DNA of 64,000 nt from Imbricaverruca yamaguchii (Eukaryota; Arthropoda; Thecostraca; Neoverrucidae), in assembly GCA_034440575.1 (NCBI GenBank), contig JAOTOL010001466.1:707001-771000 (forward strand). The letters run 5' to 3'. The notes under the pieces were generated by a model. That model was not told where the DNA came from and searched no databases. It was given only the letters and a program-made list of their open reading frames with translations. Within the stretch, counting starts at the first letter, position 1. Each line of letters starts with the position of its first letter. This document shows, one piece after another, positions 21,546 through 34,087 of this stretch. The position numbers and the translations under genes were made by a program.

Positions 21546-23967
21546 GTACATACAGCCAAAGGAGATAGGCTGCTGCTGCATTTGATATGGGGGACGACAA
21601 TTGAAAAAAAACACGGAAGAGGTAGGCTGCGAAGTATAGTTCATTGCGACAGCTGCAGAATGACTCCAGCGGGCGGAGGGCAGGAAAGTGAATTAAATCA
21701 TAAAAAGTGTGTGAAACTAGTACCCTGCTGCTACTTAAAGTGCACCAAAGTCTTCACTAATTTGCCTGACTGGATGCCCTGCTCTGTGCACAAGACTAAA
21801 TCGCTGTCCTGCCCTGACGTTGATGCAAGACAATGCTGTCTACGGTCAGAACACCATGTACCCGCTCAGTCTCGGGGTCTTTTTACGCCCCCTGGGGTTT
21901 TCCACGGAAACCGAAAAACGACATACAGCAGCGCGCCGACATTTTCCACACCTTTTCCCACATTAATTTGGCATGTTGTGTAAACAAATTGAAGTTAGGT
22001 CATCTACGGTCAACTAGTTATTCAATGTCAAGTGAGATCAGGTGTGCTTGACTCAATGTCAAGTGTGGTTTCTTTTTTTGGTGACGTATTAATATTGCAT
22101 ATTTGCCAATTGGGGATAAAATACGGGATTATAGCTAAAGTAGACAGTCTTATGAGAGTTGACCTAAAACACTTTTTTCTGCCCGCTCTATCCATTAGAA
22201 AATGGTAAAGGAAAGAACATCGAAAACACCCGCTTTCTTCATGATATTCGAATTATCAGCAGCAGAGTTGCGTTGTGTTGAAAACGGAAAAGGATATATT
22301 TCAAACGTAGGTGAGAAAAAAAACAACATACTTCGCAATGATGGAACCCGCGCATTGGAGAAAGGTATTCCCTTCTCCAATGCGCATGTTAATGCATTAC
22401 TTTCAAGTCTGTTATCACCAATATTCGTTCTCGTTTCTCCAGTCTGGTATGCTGTTGTAAGGCTGATTCCAGGTAAAAGCTGATAACATTCAAGATAGTG
22501 ACACTATTTTGCATATGAACAGGGTGGATATTTGTAATTAACATAGAAGCTGTTGACATCTGTCTTATTTCATTCCTTACCACGCCTGTCAGCCCTTGGA
22601 TAAAAGTCTTCTTAACACGATTTTATGTTTATTCTCACACACAGTATAATAGCACAGATTAGAGGATCCCCCATGCGATCTGAAATGCAATTTTCTGCTT
22701 CAACATATGGTGCTGCTAATGCAATTGTGGGTAATCCCATTTTACACAAAATGCTTTTTCTCCTTAATTTGCTAGCTAAAATTTTGTTTATTCTTCATAG
22801 TTGGGTTGTTATTTATTACTACAACCAAGCAGGGTTTAGACATGTTGCATTTGAAAGACTGACTGAATAACGAATGGATATCCGGCCTGTTATCCAGATG
22901 GTTGGTGAACAGCACAGACCACCTCTCGTCGTTTTGTAGTTCCTAATTGTGCCTCTGCATTGATAGATACTCTTTGCATGCGTATGTCATAGAATGGATC
23001 TTCTGTTGCAAACGAAGCACTCATTCGCAATAGCCAGAAACAAATACAATGAGTTTCTGGATGGAAAAGACAACATATTATGTCCAGCTTTTTGAGTTTC
23101 TGAATCAGCCTTTGCTCGGTGAAATACATGATTGCGGTTTAGGGAGATTTATTACGTCACCATTTTTGTTTGTGCTATCTTAACAAGAAATCGGACGGAA
23201 CGTTTCGGGATTCCGGAGGGAGGAATCCCTTCCCTGCACATGAATAGCGCTAGCATTGGCCATTCCTCATACCACTCTGGCTGTACTCCACTTTCAGCGC
23301 ACACTATTTCCCTCATACGTTGAGGCCTTATAGAGACACGGGTGCAGGCATTGAATTAAAAAGAGGCCGTCTATGCTGGAACGCTTCCAGGCAATGGTGT
23401 TTAACAGCCATGACCAGCTGAATTTTTCTTTCTGCGCAGCCATCCATTGCTACCCATAAAAGGCTCTCGTTTGTTGTTGGCGGTCATAAACCGTGTTGTT
23501 GGCATGCAACTGTGATATACGGACGGTTCAATTGGTGTGCGTGTGTGCGGACTCGCGCAGTCTTTGGACCCGTCCGACTTTTTACAGCAACCAATAAAAA
23601 GCAAACACGCACTACGCAGGCCATGTCGGAGCCCCGAGGAGTCCCCGAGGAGTCCCCGAGGAGTCCCCGAGGAAGCCAGCCAGTGACGCACGACGGGCGC
23701 ACGTAGGAAAATGCTTGTTTTTTTATATATCTCGGCCATATTCATCCGTATCATTCTTTATTGAAATAGACGAGTTGGCCGTCCGACAGTACACGCGCCA
23801 GCGGGAGCGGGTCAGGACGAAGATCCGCCAAGGCACGGTGCACGGAAACAATGGCTGTTCACCCGGGCAATACAGCAAGACGCCAGTGAAAACTTCGCCA
23901 AACAGTGCAGCACATCGGCGGAAACGTGACCAAACAAAGTGGAAACACGGACGTGGAAGCTTGGCCG
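21546..23967. other. No recognised gene; one strong hairpin
   Basis: Mostly unique. Hairpin at 22350-22385 listed separately. Near 23630-23670 the word CCGAGGAGTC is repeated four times. A run of open frame at 21453-21983 has no recognised domain beyond the candidate exon. Confidence 0.5.
22350..22385. repeat. Hairpin, 13-bp perfect arms
   Basis: GCGCATTGGAGAA at 22350-22362 pairs exactly with TTCTCCAATGCGC at 22373-22385 around a 10-nt loop whose AGG/CCC can extend the stem. Confidence 0.85.
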
Positions 23968-24664
23968 GCAGCGCGGGGCACAACAGCAGACACGTGGTCT
24001 GACAGCGCGGGCCACAACAGCAGACATGTGGTCTGACAGCGCGGGGCACAACAGCAGACACGTGGTCTGACAGCGCGGGGCACAACAGCAGACACGTGGT
24101 CTGACAGCGCGGGGCACAACAGCAGACACGTGGTCTGACAGCGCGGGCCACAACAGCAGACACGTGGTCTGACAGCGCGGGCCACAACAGCAGACACGTG
24201 GTCTGACAGCGCGGGGCACAACAGCAGACACGTGGTCTGACAGCGCGGGGCACAACAGCAGACACGTGGTCATGTGGTCTGACAGCGCGGGGCACAACAG
24301 CAGACACGTGGTCTGACAGCGCGGGGCACAACAGCAGACACGTGGTCTGACAGCGCGGGGCACAACAGCAGACATGTGGTCTGACAGCGCGGGGCACAAC
24401 AGCAGACACGTGGTCTGACAGCGCGGGGCACAACAGCAGACACGTGGGCGACGCAGCGCGGGCACAACAGCAGACACGTGGTCTGACAGCGCGGGGCACA
24501 ACAGCAGACATGTGGTCTGACAGCGCGGGGCACAACAGCAGACACGTGGTCTGACAGCGCGGGGCACAACAGCAGACACGTGGTCTGACAGCGCGGGGCA
24601 CAACAGCAGACATGTGGTCTGACAGCGCGGGGCACAACAGCAGACACGTGGTCTGACAGCGCAA
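23968..24664. repeat. Minisatellite, 34-bp unit with CACGTG, about 20 copies
   Basis: Units read CAGCGCGGGGCACAACAG then CAGACACGTGGTCTGA. Most copies carry the palindrome CACGTG, some CATGTG. GGGGCAC alternates with GGGCCAC. One copy (near 24270) has an 11-base insertion repeating CATGTGGTCTG, and one (near 24448) carries GGGCGACG. Because 34 is not a multiple of three, the three frames rotate through the unit. No frame contains a stop, giving minus-strand frames of 292 and 313 codons with Cys-rich sequence. These are artefacts. Flanks at 23870-23967 and 24665-24770 contain decayed related words (CTTGGCCG, CAGTGCAG), so the array was once wider. Confidence 0.94.
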
Positions 24665-24902
24665 AGGCGGGACAACGGAGAGTTGGCCAACTAATGCAGG
24701 AGCACATTAGTAGCGACTGCCAGGCAGTGCGGAAGTGTACCTACGAGACTTGGCCGATCAGTGCAGAAGAAATACAACAGAAGAGAATTGAACTGGCATT
24801 GCATGAACGCAGCCATGGGTGTCGATTTGTATGCTTCTGGGGACCTTCCCCAAATAATTATTTGTAATGTTGAACCTATGGGCGGACCCACCTAGATCGA
24901 TT

Positions 24903-24907
<5 letters not shown>
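24665..24907. other. Decayed satellite edge and unique sequence
   Basis: Repeats of TTGGCC and CAGTGCAG words near 24680-24770 suggest mutated edge units. Nothing else seen. Confidence 0.4.

Positions 24908-24944
<37 letters not shown>
24908..24944. repeat. (TC)n microsatellite
   Basis: About 18 perfect TC dinucleotides. Confidence 0.97.
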
Positions 24945-24948
<4 letters not shown>

Positions 24949-25069
24949 TCTACATGTATTGGATCCTCAATGATTTTGAGAAATTGCAGACCTTGAGCAC
25001 AGTAGTGGATACCTGAGCAGACAATATATACATAGCACCACATGTATTTTCCCTCTCTCGAATCTCAAC

Positions 25070-25340
25070 CCGCAAAAAACCCCCATCCCGCCAAAAGAAA
25101 TCCCAGCCCGACAAAAACAACCTCACTCCGGCAAAAACAACCCCACCCCGCCAAAGATAGCCCGCATTCCAACTGGTCGGCCTGCCACTTCAAAGACGAT
25201 GTGTGCTACCGGTGTTGCCGCATTCGTCACACAACCAGCCGGGATGTTGATGATCACCCGTAGCACTGCTCGGCAGTACGTCCCTTTATGCCCAGTGTGT
25301 GCTACCGGTGCCGCCGCACTCGTCACACCACAGCCAAGAT
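25070..25340. repeat. Two short tandem/duplicated blocks
   Basis: 25070-25162 holds about five copies of a 20-bp CCCGCCAAAAACAACCCCA-like unit. 25200-25238 and 25296-25332 are duplicated copies of TGTGTGCTACCGGTG followed by CGCCGCAYTCGTCACAC. No coding evidence. Confidence 0.7.
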
Positions 25341-25885
25341 GCTGAGGGCCGGCCGTAGCCAGGGAGGCACCTTGGCCAAGTCACGAAACAGACACCGCTC
25401 TGGGAACGCGAAGCACACCGCAAATTTCTGGTTTTGCGTGGTGAGAATCGCCAACTTGCTTCTTCGTTCTGGTTAGTTTTTGACGCCTTTTAGCTGCGCG
25501 ACTGTTCCTACAGCAGGAAAGCTCACCCGAGCGGGAAACCCACTGTGCTGCTGTGCGCTCTCAACACCCCGGGGATCGCATCTCTTTCATGCAAGTGAAG
25601 CAGCCTTGTCACCTCTACTATGTGCCAGCTGATCAACACAACGGTGGTCAGGTAATGCTATAGGGAGCTCGGCCAGAGCTTCAGGCGGTGCCGCCCATTT
25701 TATCACCTACTGGAATATTGAGAGTAGTGATGTGTGGGCGAGTACCGAGGATCCGCTCAACATGAATCGTTTATGCTCCCGTACGGATAAGGAAGACCAC
25801 CTTGATGAGAGTGCGGTGGCATTTCACAATGAGAATCGCACCCTATTTTAGTATTAATTGGCATGATGTGACAGCTTTTTAACCT
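25341..25885. other. No recognised feature
   Basis: Unique sequence. Confidence 0.5.
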
Positions 25886-26075
25886 CAGAGGCGCAGTGAA
25901 GGGGTGCCGGATTAAAAATGCACAAGATGAAAGAAGATAATCTGATATTTTCCCCACGCAAGATCAAAATGTCATGATATATTTTTGAGATATCATGATC
26001 AAAATCATGATATATTTTTTTCGTGCTCCCGCCATCACTCCACCCCACCTTACGAAAATCCTGGCTGCGCTACTG
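25886..26075. mobile_element. hAT-type MITE, older copy of the 32.0-kb family
   Basis: Starts CAGAGGCGCAGTGAAGG and ends GAAAATCCTGGCTGCGCTACTG-type sequence (last 15 bases CTGGCTGCGCTACTG), matching both ends of the 32037-32229 element in word and length (190 against 193 bp). Flanking 8-mers TTTAACCT and TCCAACTA agree at five of eight positions, as expected of a mutated target duplication. The interior has repeated ATCATGATATATTTTT words absent from the other copy. Non-autonomous. Confidence 0.7.
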
Positions 26076-26784
26076 TCCAACTACATAAGGATACCGAATG
26101 GTTTGCTAAATGGCGTACCATTGTAAAAAAAGGGTTGCACATTCTCACCACAGGAGCATCAAGATATCAATGTTACTTCAAAGTAACATTAATAAATTGA
26201 TACGTACCTGGCAGTTGATAGGCACTTCGATCCAAATGATAGGTATCTGATAGGTACTTTAATTCAAATGATAGGTACTTCATAGGTACGTTTAATGGAT
26301 GCTCTGATGGAAGTCCGATTTGAACACTGCTTGTTCAAGAAGTGTTACACCCGGTCTGGTCATGCTCTCCACGAAGCTGCATGCATTCCTTTAACTATAA
26401 TTTATGTTGAATCGATTAAAAATGCGTGTGCACCGGTTAATCCGCGATGAATACGATGCGTCAAGGTTGTTCGCCTCCCCTCCCTTACCCGCACTCCATC
26501 TCGGAATAAATTCGCCCGATTCAGGTCAAAATTGGCGGGTTCAGTGGCGGTAGCAACCTCATCGTATTGTCTCGATGCCCGATAGCACATCAGTAAGCTG
26601 ATGGTAGTCACCGTCACAACAAGGTGGACGTCAGTTGAGACATATTGCAGTGCCTTTGCATCCGGGCAAACGTCATACAATCACACACTTTCACGAGCGA
26701 TGACGCAATCCATGCGACTTGCCAGAAACGTTACTGAAAGCCCTCCAGTCTGAACAACCTGACGTCTCAGTCTGACGCTTGCTG
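26076..26784. other. No gene; hairpin and short GATAGGTACTT repeat
   Basis: A 10-bp hairpin (AATGTTACTT / AAGTAACATT, 26169-26190) with a 2-nt centre precedes about 35-bp direct repeats of ATGATAGGTACTT at 26235-26290. Remaining sequence is unique. Confidence 0.5.
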
Positions 26785-27300
26785 CCTCCCGATTGCCGAT
26801 GGCCGACGAAGACTGCTGAGAGGCTACTGTAAAGATAAACAAACTGAAGCCTCCCATCTATCGGTGTCCGCCGAAGACTGCTGAGAGGCTACTGTAAAGC
26901 CAAACAAACTGATACCTCCCAACTATCGGTGTCCAACGAAGACTGCTGAGAGGCTACTGTGCAGCAAAACAAACTGACACCTCCCAACTACCAGTCGCCG
27001 ACGAAGACTGCTGAGAGGCTACTGTGCAGCAAAACTGACGCCTCCCAACTACCAGTCGCCGACGAAGACTGCTGAGCCAAAGTGCCACACCAAAGCGGCC
27101 AACAAATATTGCTGAAAGGCTACTGTAATGCCTCCCGTCTAGACAAACTGACACCTCCCAACTACCAGTCGCCGATGAAGACTGCTGAGCCGAAATGCTA
27201 CACCAAAGCGACCAACGAAGACTGCTGGCACGCAAGGCTTCCCCGTCTAAACAAACTGACACCTCCCGGCTACCAGTGGCCGATGAAGACTGCCGAACCG
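26785..27300. repeat. Degenerate repeat of about 65 bp, about 8 copies
   Basis: Recurring words are GACGAAGACTGCTGAG, GAGGCTACTGTAAAG, CAAACTGACACCTCCCAAC and CTACCAGTCGCCGA. Spacing is about 65 bp with internal deletions, and the right-hand copies are more diverged. Flanking frames (154 and 182 codons) are explained by the repeat. Confidence 0.85.
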
Positions 27301-27999
27301 ACGTGCTCGTTTTTGCCAGAAGCGCATCTAGTTTTTGCGCTCTGACCACAATCTCGAAAAAGACGTCGCAGGCATCCCCCATGTTGACAGAACGCCAGGC
27401 TCCTGAACACCGGGCCAAAGTGCCTGTGAGTGCCTACCATTCATTACTCAGCCATCTCCTGGTAGAGTATGCGATCGCCTGTCCGTTCAACTTCAGTTTT
27501 TGCGCTTACCCTCTGTATTGGCATCTGCATATGCATATGCATCAGCATCTGCACCTGCATGTCTCTGTAGCTATGTCTGCACATGCGTCTGCGACTGCTT
27601 CTGTATTTGTATCTGCGTCTAGTTCACTCTCCTTCCTTCCCCGTCCCTATCTTTCCTTTTCTTTCATTGCACTCGCGTTAGATCGCTCTTTGAGTACAAA
27701 ACATATATCAGAGGAATGTACCTACCTATCTAAACGTATTTGAACTGCGATAAAATGTGCAAATACGTCGGTTTGTTATTGGTTAGGGCAGATGAATCGA
27801 TGCCGTAACAGTCAATACGGTGGCGTCATGAAACGTTGTCCGAGGAAGACGTCTTCTGCAGTCAAGCTTAGGAAATCAAAAACGGCAAAAATGATGCACT
27901 GGTTGAAAATCCCTCCTTTCATTCGTATAACCTTCCATTAGTTGAAATATGCATTTGTAATTATTTATATTAACTTAGATTGTAAATACAGCCAATGAA
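27301..27999. other. No recognised gene
   Basis: Contains a short GCATMTGCATATGCAT-like patch at 27520-27600. The open frame 27195-27743 crosses from the repeat and has no recognised domain. Confidence 0.5.
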
Positions 28000-28017
28000 A
28001 TTCAAACACACACATAC

Positions 28018-28081
<64 letters not shown>

Positions 28082-28082
28082 G

Positions 28083-28152
<70 letters not shown>
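28000..28152. repeat. (CA)n microsatellite
   Basis: About 150 bases of CA with one AGACACCCACCC interruption near 28080. Confidence 0.97.
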
Positions 28153-28153
<1 letters not shown>

Positions 28154-28180
28154 AATAAGGTGCTTAGCTTCACCTTATTC
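28153..28180. repeat. Hairpin, 10-bp perfect arms, 8-nt loop
   Basis: GAATAAGGTG pairs with CACCTTATTC around CTTAGCTT, directly next to the (CA)n array. Confidence 0.8.
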
Positions 28181-30838
28181 GCAATATTTGCATTTGCAAT
28201 TTGATGATATTTGCAATTTGATTTAGCGTTCATGAGAAGTGCAGTGAAGAAATGGGCCCAGAAGATCTTGTGATCTCATTCCCCTCCTTCCATTACTCTA
28301 CTGTTGGCGACAAGCAGCATGGATTAGTAGACAATGAATGATGCGAATCCCTCGCTGCCAGTTTTAAACTGAGGTCTGAATCAGTCTCGGATTTCGGCAT
28401 CCAGCCACATTAATCATTCGGTCACAACGGCATAGCGAACAGTTAGTTCGGCAAACGCAAACTTCGCGAATGGTAATTCCGGCCAAATGAGACGGGAATC
28501 CTGTTTGTTCAGCATGCTGGGGCCCGCCGGCAGGCAGATTGTTCGCCGACTGCATTCAGCTCATTTGCATGCATATGCGTTATGCAAATGACTGGTCTAT
28601 TGGAGGTAAACCGATGAACTTCGACCTGCCTCTTGGGAGCCATCCAACGGGAGTGGGTCATCACCTGCACCGTTTGTTTGGTATTCGGGTGCGGTTTATT
28701 GCGCGCGAGACGCAGCTCGTGCAACGAGCTCATTCTCTCCGGCCGCGAAACAACTCCGACCGGGTCCGATCGTATCACCATGCAATCCAAATGCAGCGCC
28801 ACTCGTATGCAATTGCAGCCGGAAACGGATGTTGGCGCCATAACCTAACGGCCAGAGGTGCTACCACACCTCGTGTGGTCGTCTCATGGAGCGGGGGTGA
28901 TCGGGCGAAGGCAGCTGGCGCGCGTGTGCCGCCAGTGGCACGCAGAACGCGCTAATGTTCGACGTAATCCGAATAATTTCTTCATGCCCTTCAGTTACAG
29001 GAGCAAGTCAGGAAAACTATCAACTCTTGCAAAAAGATTGACTTCCTCGTCGTGACATTGTGGGAAGGGTGGGTAGCGTCGATAGAGTAGTTCACCATAC
29101 CATGTAATCAAGTATTCATGGACGACAGATAACGAAATATCTTCGAGCACATATACATCGAAACACTCAAACATTAGCAGTACGGTAGACTCTTTTTAAT
29201 GTAGACATGCTGTATACTACGTTATTGTGCTTCCAAGATGTTGCATGAGCTCGAAACTAATTCACGAGGTAAAATACGGTTTGCTAAATGTCACATATGT
29301 TAGACGATTGTCCATCTGTGTGGCTGTGTGCATCTCGGTTGGCAATCCCATGCATCGTAGTAGACAAACGTCGACACGTATTACGATAAGGTTATAAAGG
29401 CCAAGCTTGAGCAACTCCAGGCCTGCAGAGGGCCCGGCACGTTGAGAACTTGGCGGTGTCTTCGGCTTGCCACTGATGGTTGCGGTGTTACTATCCTTGC
29501 TCAGATGCCTTCACGACAGAGGCTCACCATAAATGACACGGGACTTGGTGTCACGGGCATCACTGCAGTTGATTGAGTCATGTGAAGTTGATTAGGAGGT
29601 GGGCAAATGACCCTTTGACGGCCAAACTGAACTGGAAAGCCATATTTGTATGGTGTGCGCCCATATATTAGACCCGGTAGTTAGGCTTCAGTTGTGGGCA
29701 TGAAGGGGTACTGGGGGATCAATGAATAATGAGGTCGGTGTTCCCATCATTTCAGCATTCAAACCGACATCCTTGCCTCATACCTTGCCAGTATATGTGC
29801 ATGCACTTGCGTACCTTGGTGGGCATGTATGCATGAATCACGGTATGCATGTGTGTACGTATGGATGTTTGTGGGTGTATGGATAGGCGGCGGAAAGTCC
29901 GAATTGAAGTGTTTGTGTGTGTGGGGGGGGGGGGGGACACCGGAAGCTTTGGGGCGATTGTTTCCAGTCAACAACACAAGATACTTGTTAAATTGCATGC
30001 TTTAAGGTAGATACGGTGCCCCGGCGACCCCGCGTTACACCGTCTATGGCTGCATGCATGGACGAACTTACGCATTTATATATGCTTGTATGCCTAGGTG
30101 CATATATGAAGGCATGCATAACAAAATAAAAGAAGTTAGAATAAAACATTTAACAAAGTTTTGGAGCTCCAATTTTCCGTGTTTAGGGGACAGATTCTAA
30201 TAAATGTAAGCATACTCTCCTTTTTATTTAGTGCAATTATAATGATCAGTATCATGCCAAATTCCGCCACATTTTATGTTCTCCAGTGCACGCATCAATA
30301 ACTTTCATCATTTTCGATGTGAAGATAGCTCAGAAACAATACCAACAGGAAAATGACGCAAAATGTCCTACGTGAAATAATGCGTGTATATATCGAATAC
30401 ATACTCTCTATGCATATGACATAGATACACATCACTACCAAACAAGAGGTTCTTTGCATACAGCCAATAAGCGAGCGCAACATATCAGTGCTTGACGTCA
30501 TTACTAGCGATAATCAACAACCGGGCACCTCTCAAAAGCCATCTGGCAACCAAAGCAGTGGTGCCAAAGGCCAAAATAGTGGTGCCGGGACAACGCTCAG
30601 CTCGCGTCTTCAAGGGCAAATGCGGTAAAGATAGGCACAGTGGGAATATGAGGTGCCATATGCTGAAAGCTAGTTGTTTGTATTTGTGGATCGAGTTCGT
30701 ACGATTTCGGCAGCGTCACTAAGGAAATATATGTTGCCATTCAAACTATCGCTATCATTACAGCTACTTCTTGCTATCTGTATGACCACCGTCACTCAAT
30801 ATCCACTCGCTATGTCCCGCTGATCCTGGCCCTGAGCA
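28181..30838. other. No recognised gene
   Basis: Unique sequence of mixed composition. CpG-richer at 28600-28960 where a 138-codon frame is open without a recognised domain. A run of about 11 G lies at 29927-29937, and GCATGCAT words cluster at 29795-30120. Confidence 0.5.
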
Positions 30839-30874
30839 GTGCGTGGGCTTTCTTCCTAGAGAAAGCCCACGCAC
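30839..30874. repeat. Strong hairpin, 15-bp perfect arms, 6-nt loop
   Basis: GTGCGTGGGCTTTCT at 30839-30853 is exactly complementary to AGAAAGCCCACGCAC at 30860-30874 around TCCTAG. This is the strongest short hairpin I found in the window. It could be the pre-miRNA-like core of a small RNA, although the stem is short, or the remains of a MITE. No evidence decides. Confidence 0.9.
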
Positions 30875-32028
30875 CACCTCAAGCGTGACTGCGGGAAAGA
30901 CCATGGCGTCATTCTTGCCGCGCGGTCACTGCGATCGGTGACAACCAGGCGTAAAGTTCACGGCGTGCCCCGCTTATATCTAGATCACGTGCCACTCTGA
31001 AGGAGCTGGCATCACTTCGTGCATATCGCCGGAGCAACTCCGTTCGTCGCAGCCGAAAGGTCGGAGCGGGCTGACGGCAGCGATGGCTAACGACGAGGGA
31101 AGCGACGTGCGTCACGCGACTAACAAGGTAGCCGCGACGATCTGACGAGCCAATTAGCTTTTGATTGCGTGGCAAATTTCTGTCCCATTGTCGAGATCGC
31201 GTCGCAGTCCGAGACTGAGAACCGCACGCCAAACACGCGGCGAGCACGCCGTCCGCGGGCAGTAATCTCGTTTCTAATTATCTTTTGGCCTCTTCATTTT
31301 ATGCAACACTGAACAAAACTGTATCACAGGCCGTTTTTTGTGCTGGGCTGGGATAATGAGTTCTGAATTTGGAACGGCGTCGGAGCAGCCAGCGCCATAC
31401 TATTTTCCTGCATTATTCGCACACGGCACGAGCCACGAATGGAACGAGGTTAAAATAATTGCGGAATAATCAGCCGCAAATTTCATTATGCGCGTGATGT
31501 GGTGGAGCTAGTTCCTCATCAATACTTGTGAAAATTGGTTATCCTCATTCATTTCTTTTTATTTGCATTTGTCACTCCGGGAATGCAATTGGACGAGGGG
31601 ATTTGAAGTTGCAGAAGGTAATACAGGTATAAAAAGATGAACATATTTAAAGATATCACGTGCAGTGCATTCTGTACTTTGTGTAGGAGAGGTTTGAGTG
31701 ATGCTTTGTAGGCGAAAGCGGAAATAATCTCAGCAATAATAACCCTCTCAGTGATACAGAGTTTTCTCCCCTCGAAATGCGAATGGTCGACTTAGCCGGT
31801 GTCCTAATTACATATGTTACTTAATATACATATAATGACAATAATAATAATAGTAACACGTAATAATAATGCTAATGATACTTGAAATAACTTGCTACCA
31901 CTTTGGTTGACTTCCCAGGTCAGGTCAGATGGATCTATGTCGGGGTACAGGCATGCATCCTGTCTTCGCCTTAGTCTGCTGTATATTTCGTTTAACAAAT
32001 TATATTTTCATGATTCATGTCAATAATA
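30875..32028. other. No recognised gene
   Basis: CpG-richer at 30900-31250, where a minus-strand frame of 112 codons is open with no recognised domain. AT-rich beyond 31260. Confidence 0.5.
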
Positions 32029-32036
32029 TGCAACCT

Positions 32037-32229
32037 CAGAGGCGCGGTGAAGGTGAGGGGAGCCGCCCTTCTTAGCACCCAGAAGCACGCCAGATGAAAC
32101 GAAAATCTTTGAGATTTTCACCGCACCAAACACTAAATTATGGGAGTACTTATGCTCGCCGGAAGTATTCTTTACTGCATCACATTCTTTATGTCGGGCC
32201 CCCTTAGGAAGATCATGGCTACGCCGCTG
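32037..32229. mobile_element. hAT-type MITE, 193 bp, perfect 8-bp TSD
   Basis: Begins CAGAGGCGCGGTGAAGG and ends CATGGCTACGCCGCTG, whose complement CAGCGGCGTAGCCATG shares CAG-N-GGCG with the start. The 8-mer TGCAACCT lies immediately on both sides (32029-32036 and 32230-32237). Termini and 8-bp duplication fit the hAT superfamily. No transposase is encoded. The 72-codon frame starting at 32140 overlaps the right end and is not a gene. Confidence 0.88.
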
Positions 32230-32237
32230 TGCAACCT

Positions 32238-32934
32238 GAACACTCAGTATTCGGGATTACTGGGAAGGCTGGTAGACGAAAGCCGAGCAAAATGTACGCT
32301 AGATTTTCTTTGCCCATGCTCATCGCTGGCGAATGTAATGGTGCAGGTTTTGCGGTGATAGCACCAACTTCCAGTGCTACTGCACCAACTTTCTAAACAT
32401 TCAGATTGCTTGCTTTACTTTGCGCTGCGAATTTTTCTTTCATGTAACCTGCCTAGGATTTCTAACATGGCTCTGGCGGCCGATCCTCCATTTTCGATTG
32501 CTTATATTGTGAAACTGTTTTATTTCTTGCAGTGTCTCATGCATCACAGATATGCAGTATTAAGCATCCCTACTTTATTGTTGATTTCGGGCATGAATGA
32601 TTTTGTTTAAATTATTGGACATCATGAACTTAAAAGGAGCACAAATAATTGAACGGTTAGCACGACATAATTTCTTGGAATTTATGCTGCACGAGGGTAC
32701 GAATGGCTCCTACCTCAAGCCACGCTTTTGGATCCTAATATTTTCGGTGTGCAACAGCATTGATCAATTATGGTGTCAACCAATGCGTGATATATCAGCT
32801 CCTAATTTCCAATGAATAAAATTGCTTAGCACCTTACCCTGACTTTGATCATTTATTAGAGCGTTGCGAAATATTGGTCAATCAGTCTTAAACAGCTGGT
32901 AGATGGCCGACCAATCTTAGTATATCTGTCGGCC
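32238..32934. other. No recognised feature
   Basis: Unique AT-rich sequence. Confidence 0.5.
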
Positions 32935-33330
32935 GCGAATAGCTTCGCCGATGCGAAGGTGGCTCGAGCAGGTAAAAAACTCCGGAAGCGGAAGCCTCCA
33001 GCTCCAGTTGATGAAGTCCGCTGCGCCCCCACGCCGCCGAGACCGAGTCCTGACGCGGCCGAGTTGGAGAAGTGGCTTCATTCTGCGGCCGGACGGGCAT
33101 TATCTGTCACTATTGATCCGGCCGAGCGGCAAATCAGCCGGGCCGCGCACAGACCCGGCCTGGCAGAGAGCATCCCCGTGTCGAGCATTGTCCGGGGAGC
33201 CGTTCATTACTCGGCCCGGTTGGCTGTAATTAATCGGTTTATCTTGCGGCTCAGCGTTTCTCCTCAGAGACGGTTTGCGCGGTAACTTTCCCCGCCAATT
33301 TGGCGGACTGCGGCCGGCGCCGCCGACGAA
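32935..33330 (+). other. CpG-rich block with an open frame
   Basis: About 400 bases much richer in CpG than either flank. A plus-strand frame is open through 32935-33285 and reads as a basic, Ala/Pro/Arg-rich sequence (for example ARAGKKLRKRKPPAPVDEV) without a recognised domain. A small exon or promoter-type CpG island are both possible. No splice context is convincing. Confidence 0.25.
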
Positions 33331-34087
33331 GATCACAAAGCCGCGTAGATGTATCAAATATTGTCAAGCTCGGGGGAACTTCGGGAACACGCTTGAAGAG
33401 AGGCTTAATTCCGGTTTGTGTTGCAAAACTACCCACAAGACGTCTTGGGCTCCAGAGATGGCGATAGATGAAGCGCATTATTGGTGTACGGCGACATTTT
33501 GAAGCGTGAATGTATAAATATTTGTCGGGGTTTTAATTAGCAAAATAGTTCCATTTTCTAGGGAAGTGCATGGAGCTTTAATTCAGCCTTCCGTGACTAT
33601 ATTCAAACCCTGAGGACATTACGGGTTCGTTTGGGCTCATTTCGGTTCCGGAATTGGACAAGAGGAGCAAACCAAGCAGCGAGAACATTAGCTTGAGCCA
33701 GACCGGCGAGATGTCAGTCCGGAAGTAATGGAAGAATGTACAATTTCCGCGGCTTATTGGAGGGCCGAGACCCTCAGTTCAGAACACTGGAAAGGGATTC
33801 ATGTTCGTCTATACTTGCGAAAGATGCACCCATTCGATAACTGAAATACCGCAAAGTGCAGACATTTTGTGTTGGAATTGCGCTGCCTGCGAGTTGTGCC
33901 CATCTCTGTACATAATAGACATTACGGATATCAGGAAAAATGCGCCACGAATTGATGGCAAACAAGAATATTTTGCACATCAAATCGAATTAATTTGTCT
34001 TCGCATATAACTGGTTTCATATGTTGCAGCAACTGTGCTATACTCAGCTTGGACATACTCTTGCGGTGTACGGTTGCTCCATAATGT
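33331..34087. other. No recognised feature
   Basis: Unique sequence. Confidence 0.5.

Noticed and set aside
23723..24707. Cys-rich 292-313 codon frames on the minus strand
   Set aside because: Wholly inside a 34-bp non-triplet satellite. Alternative frames are equally open.
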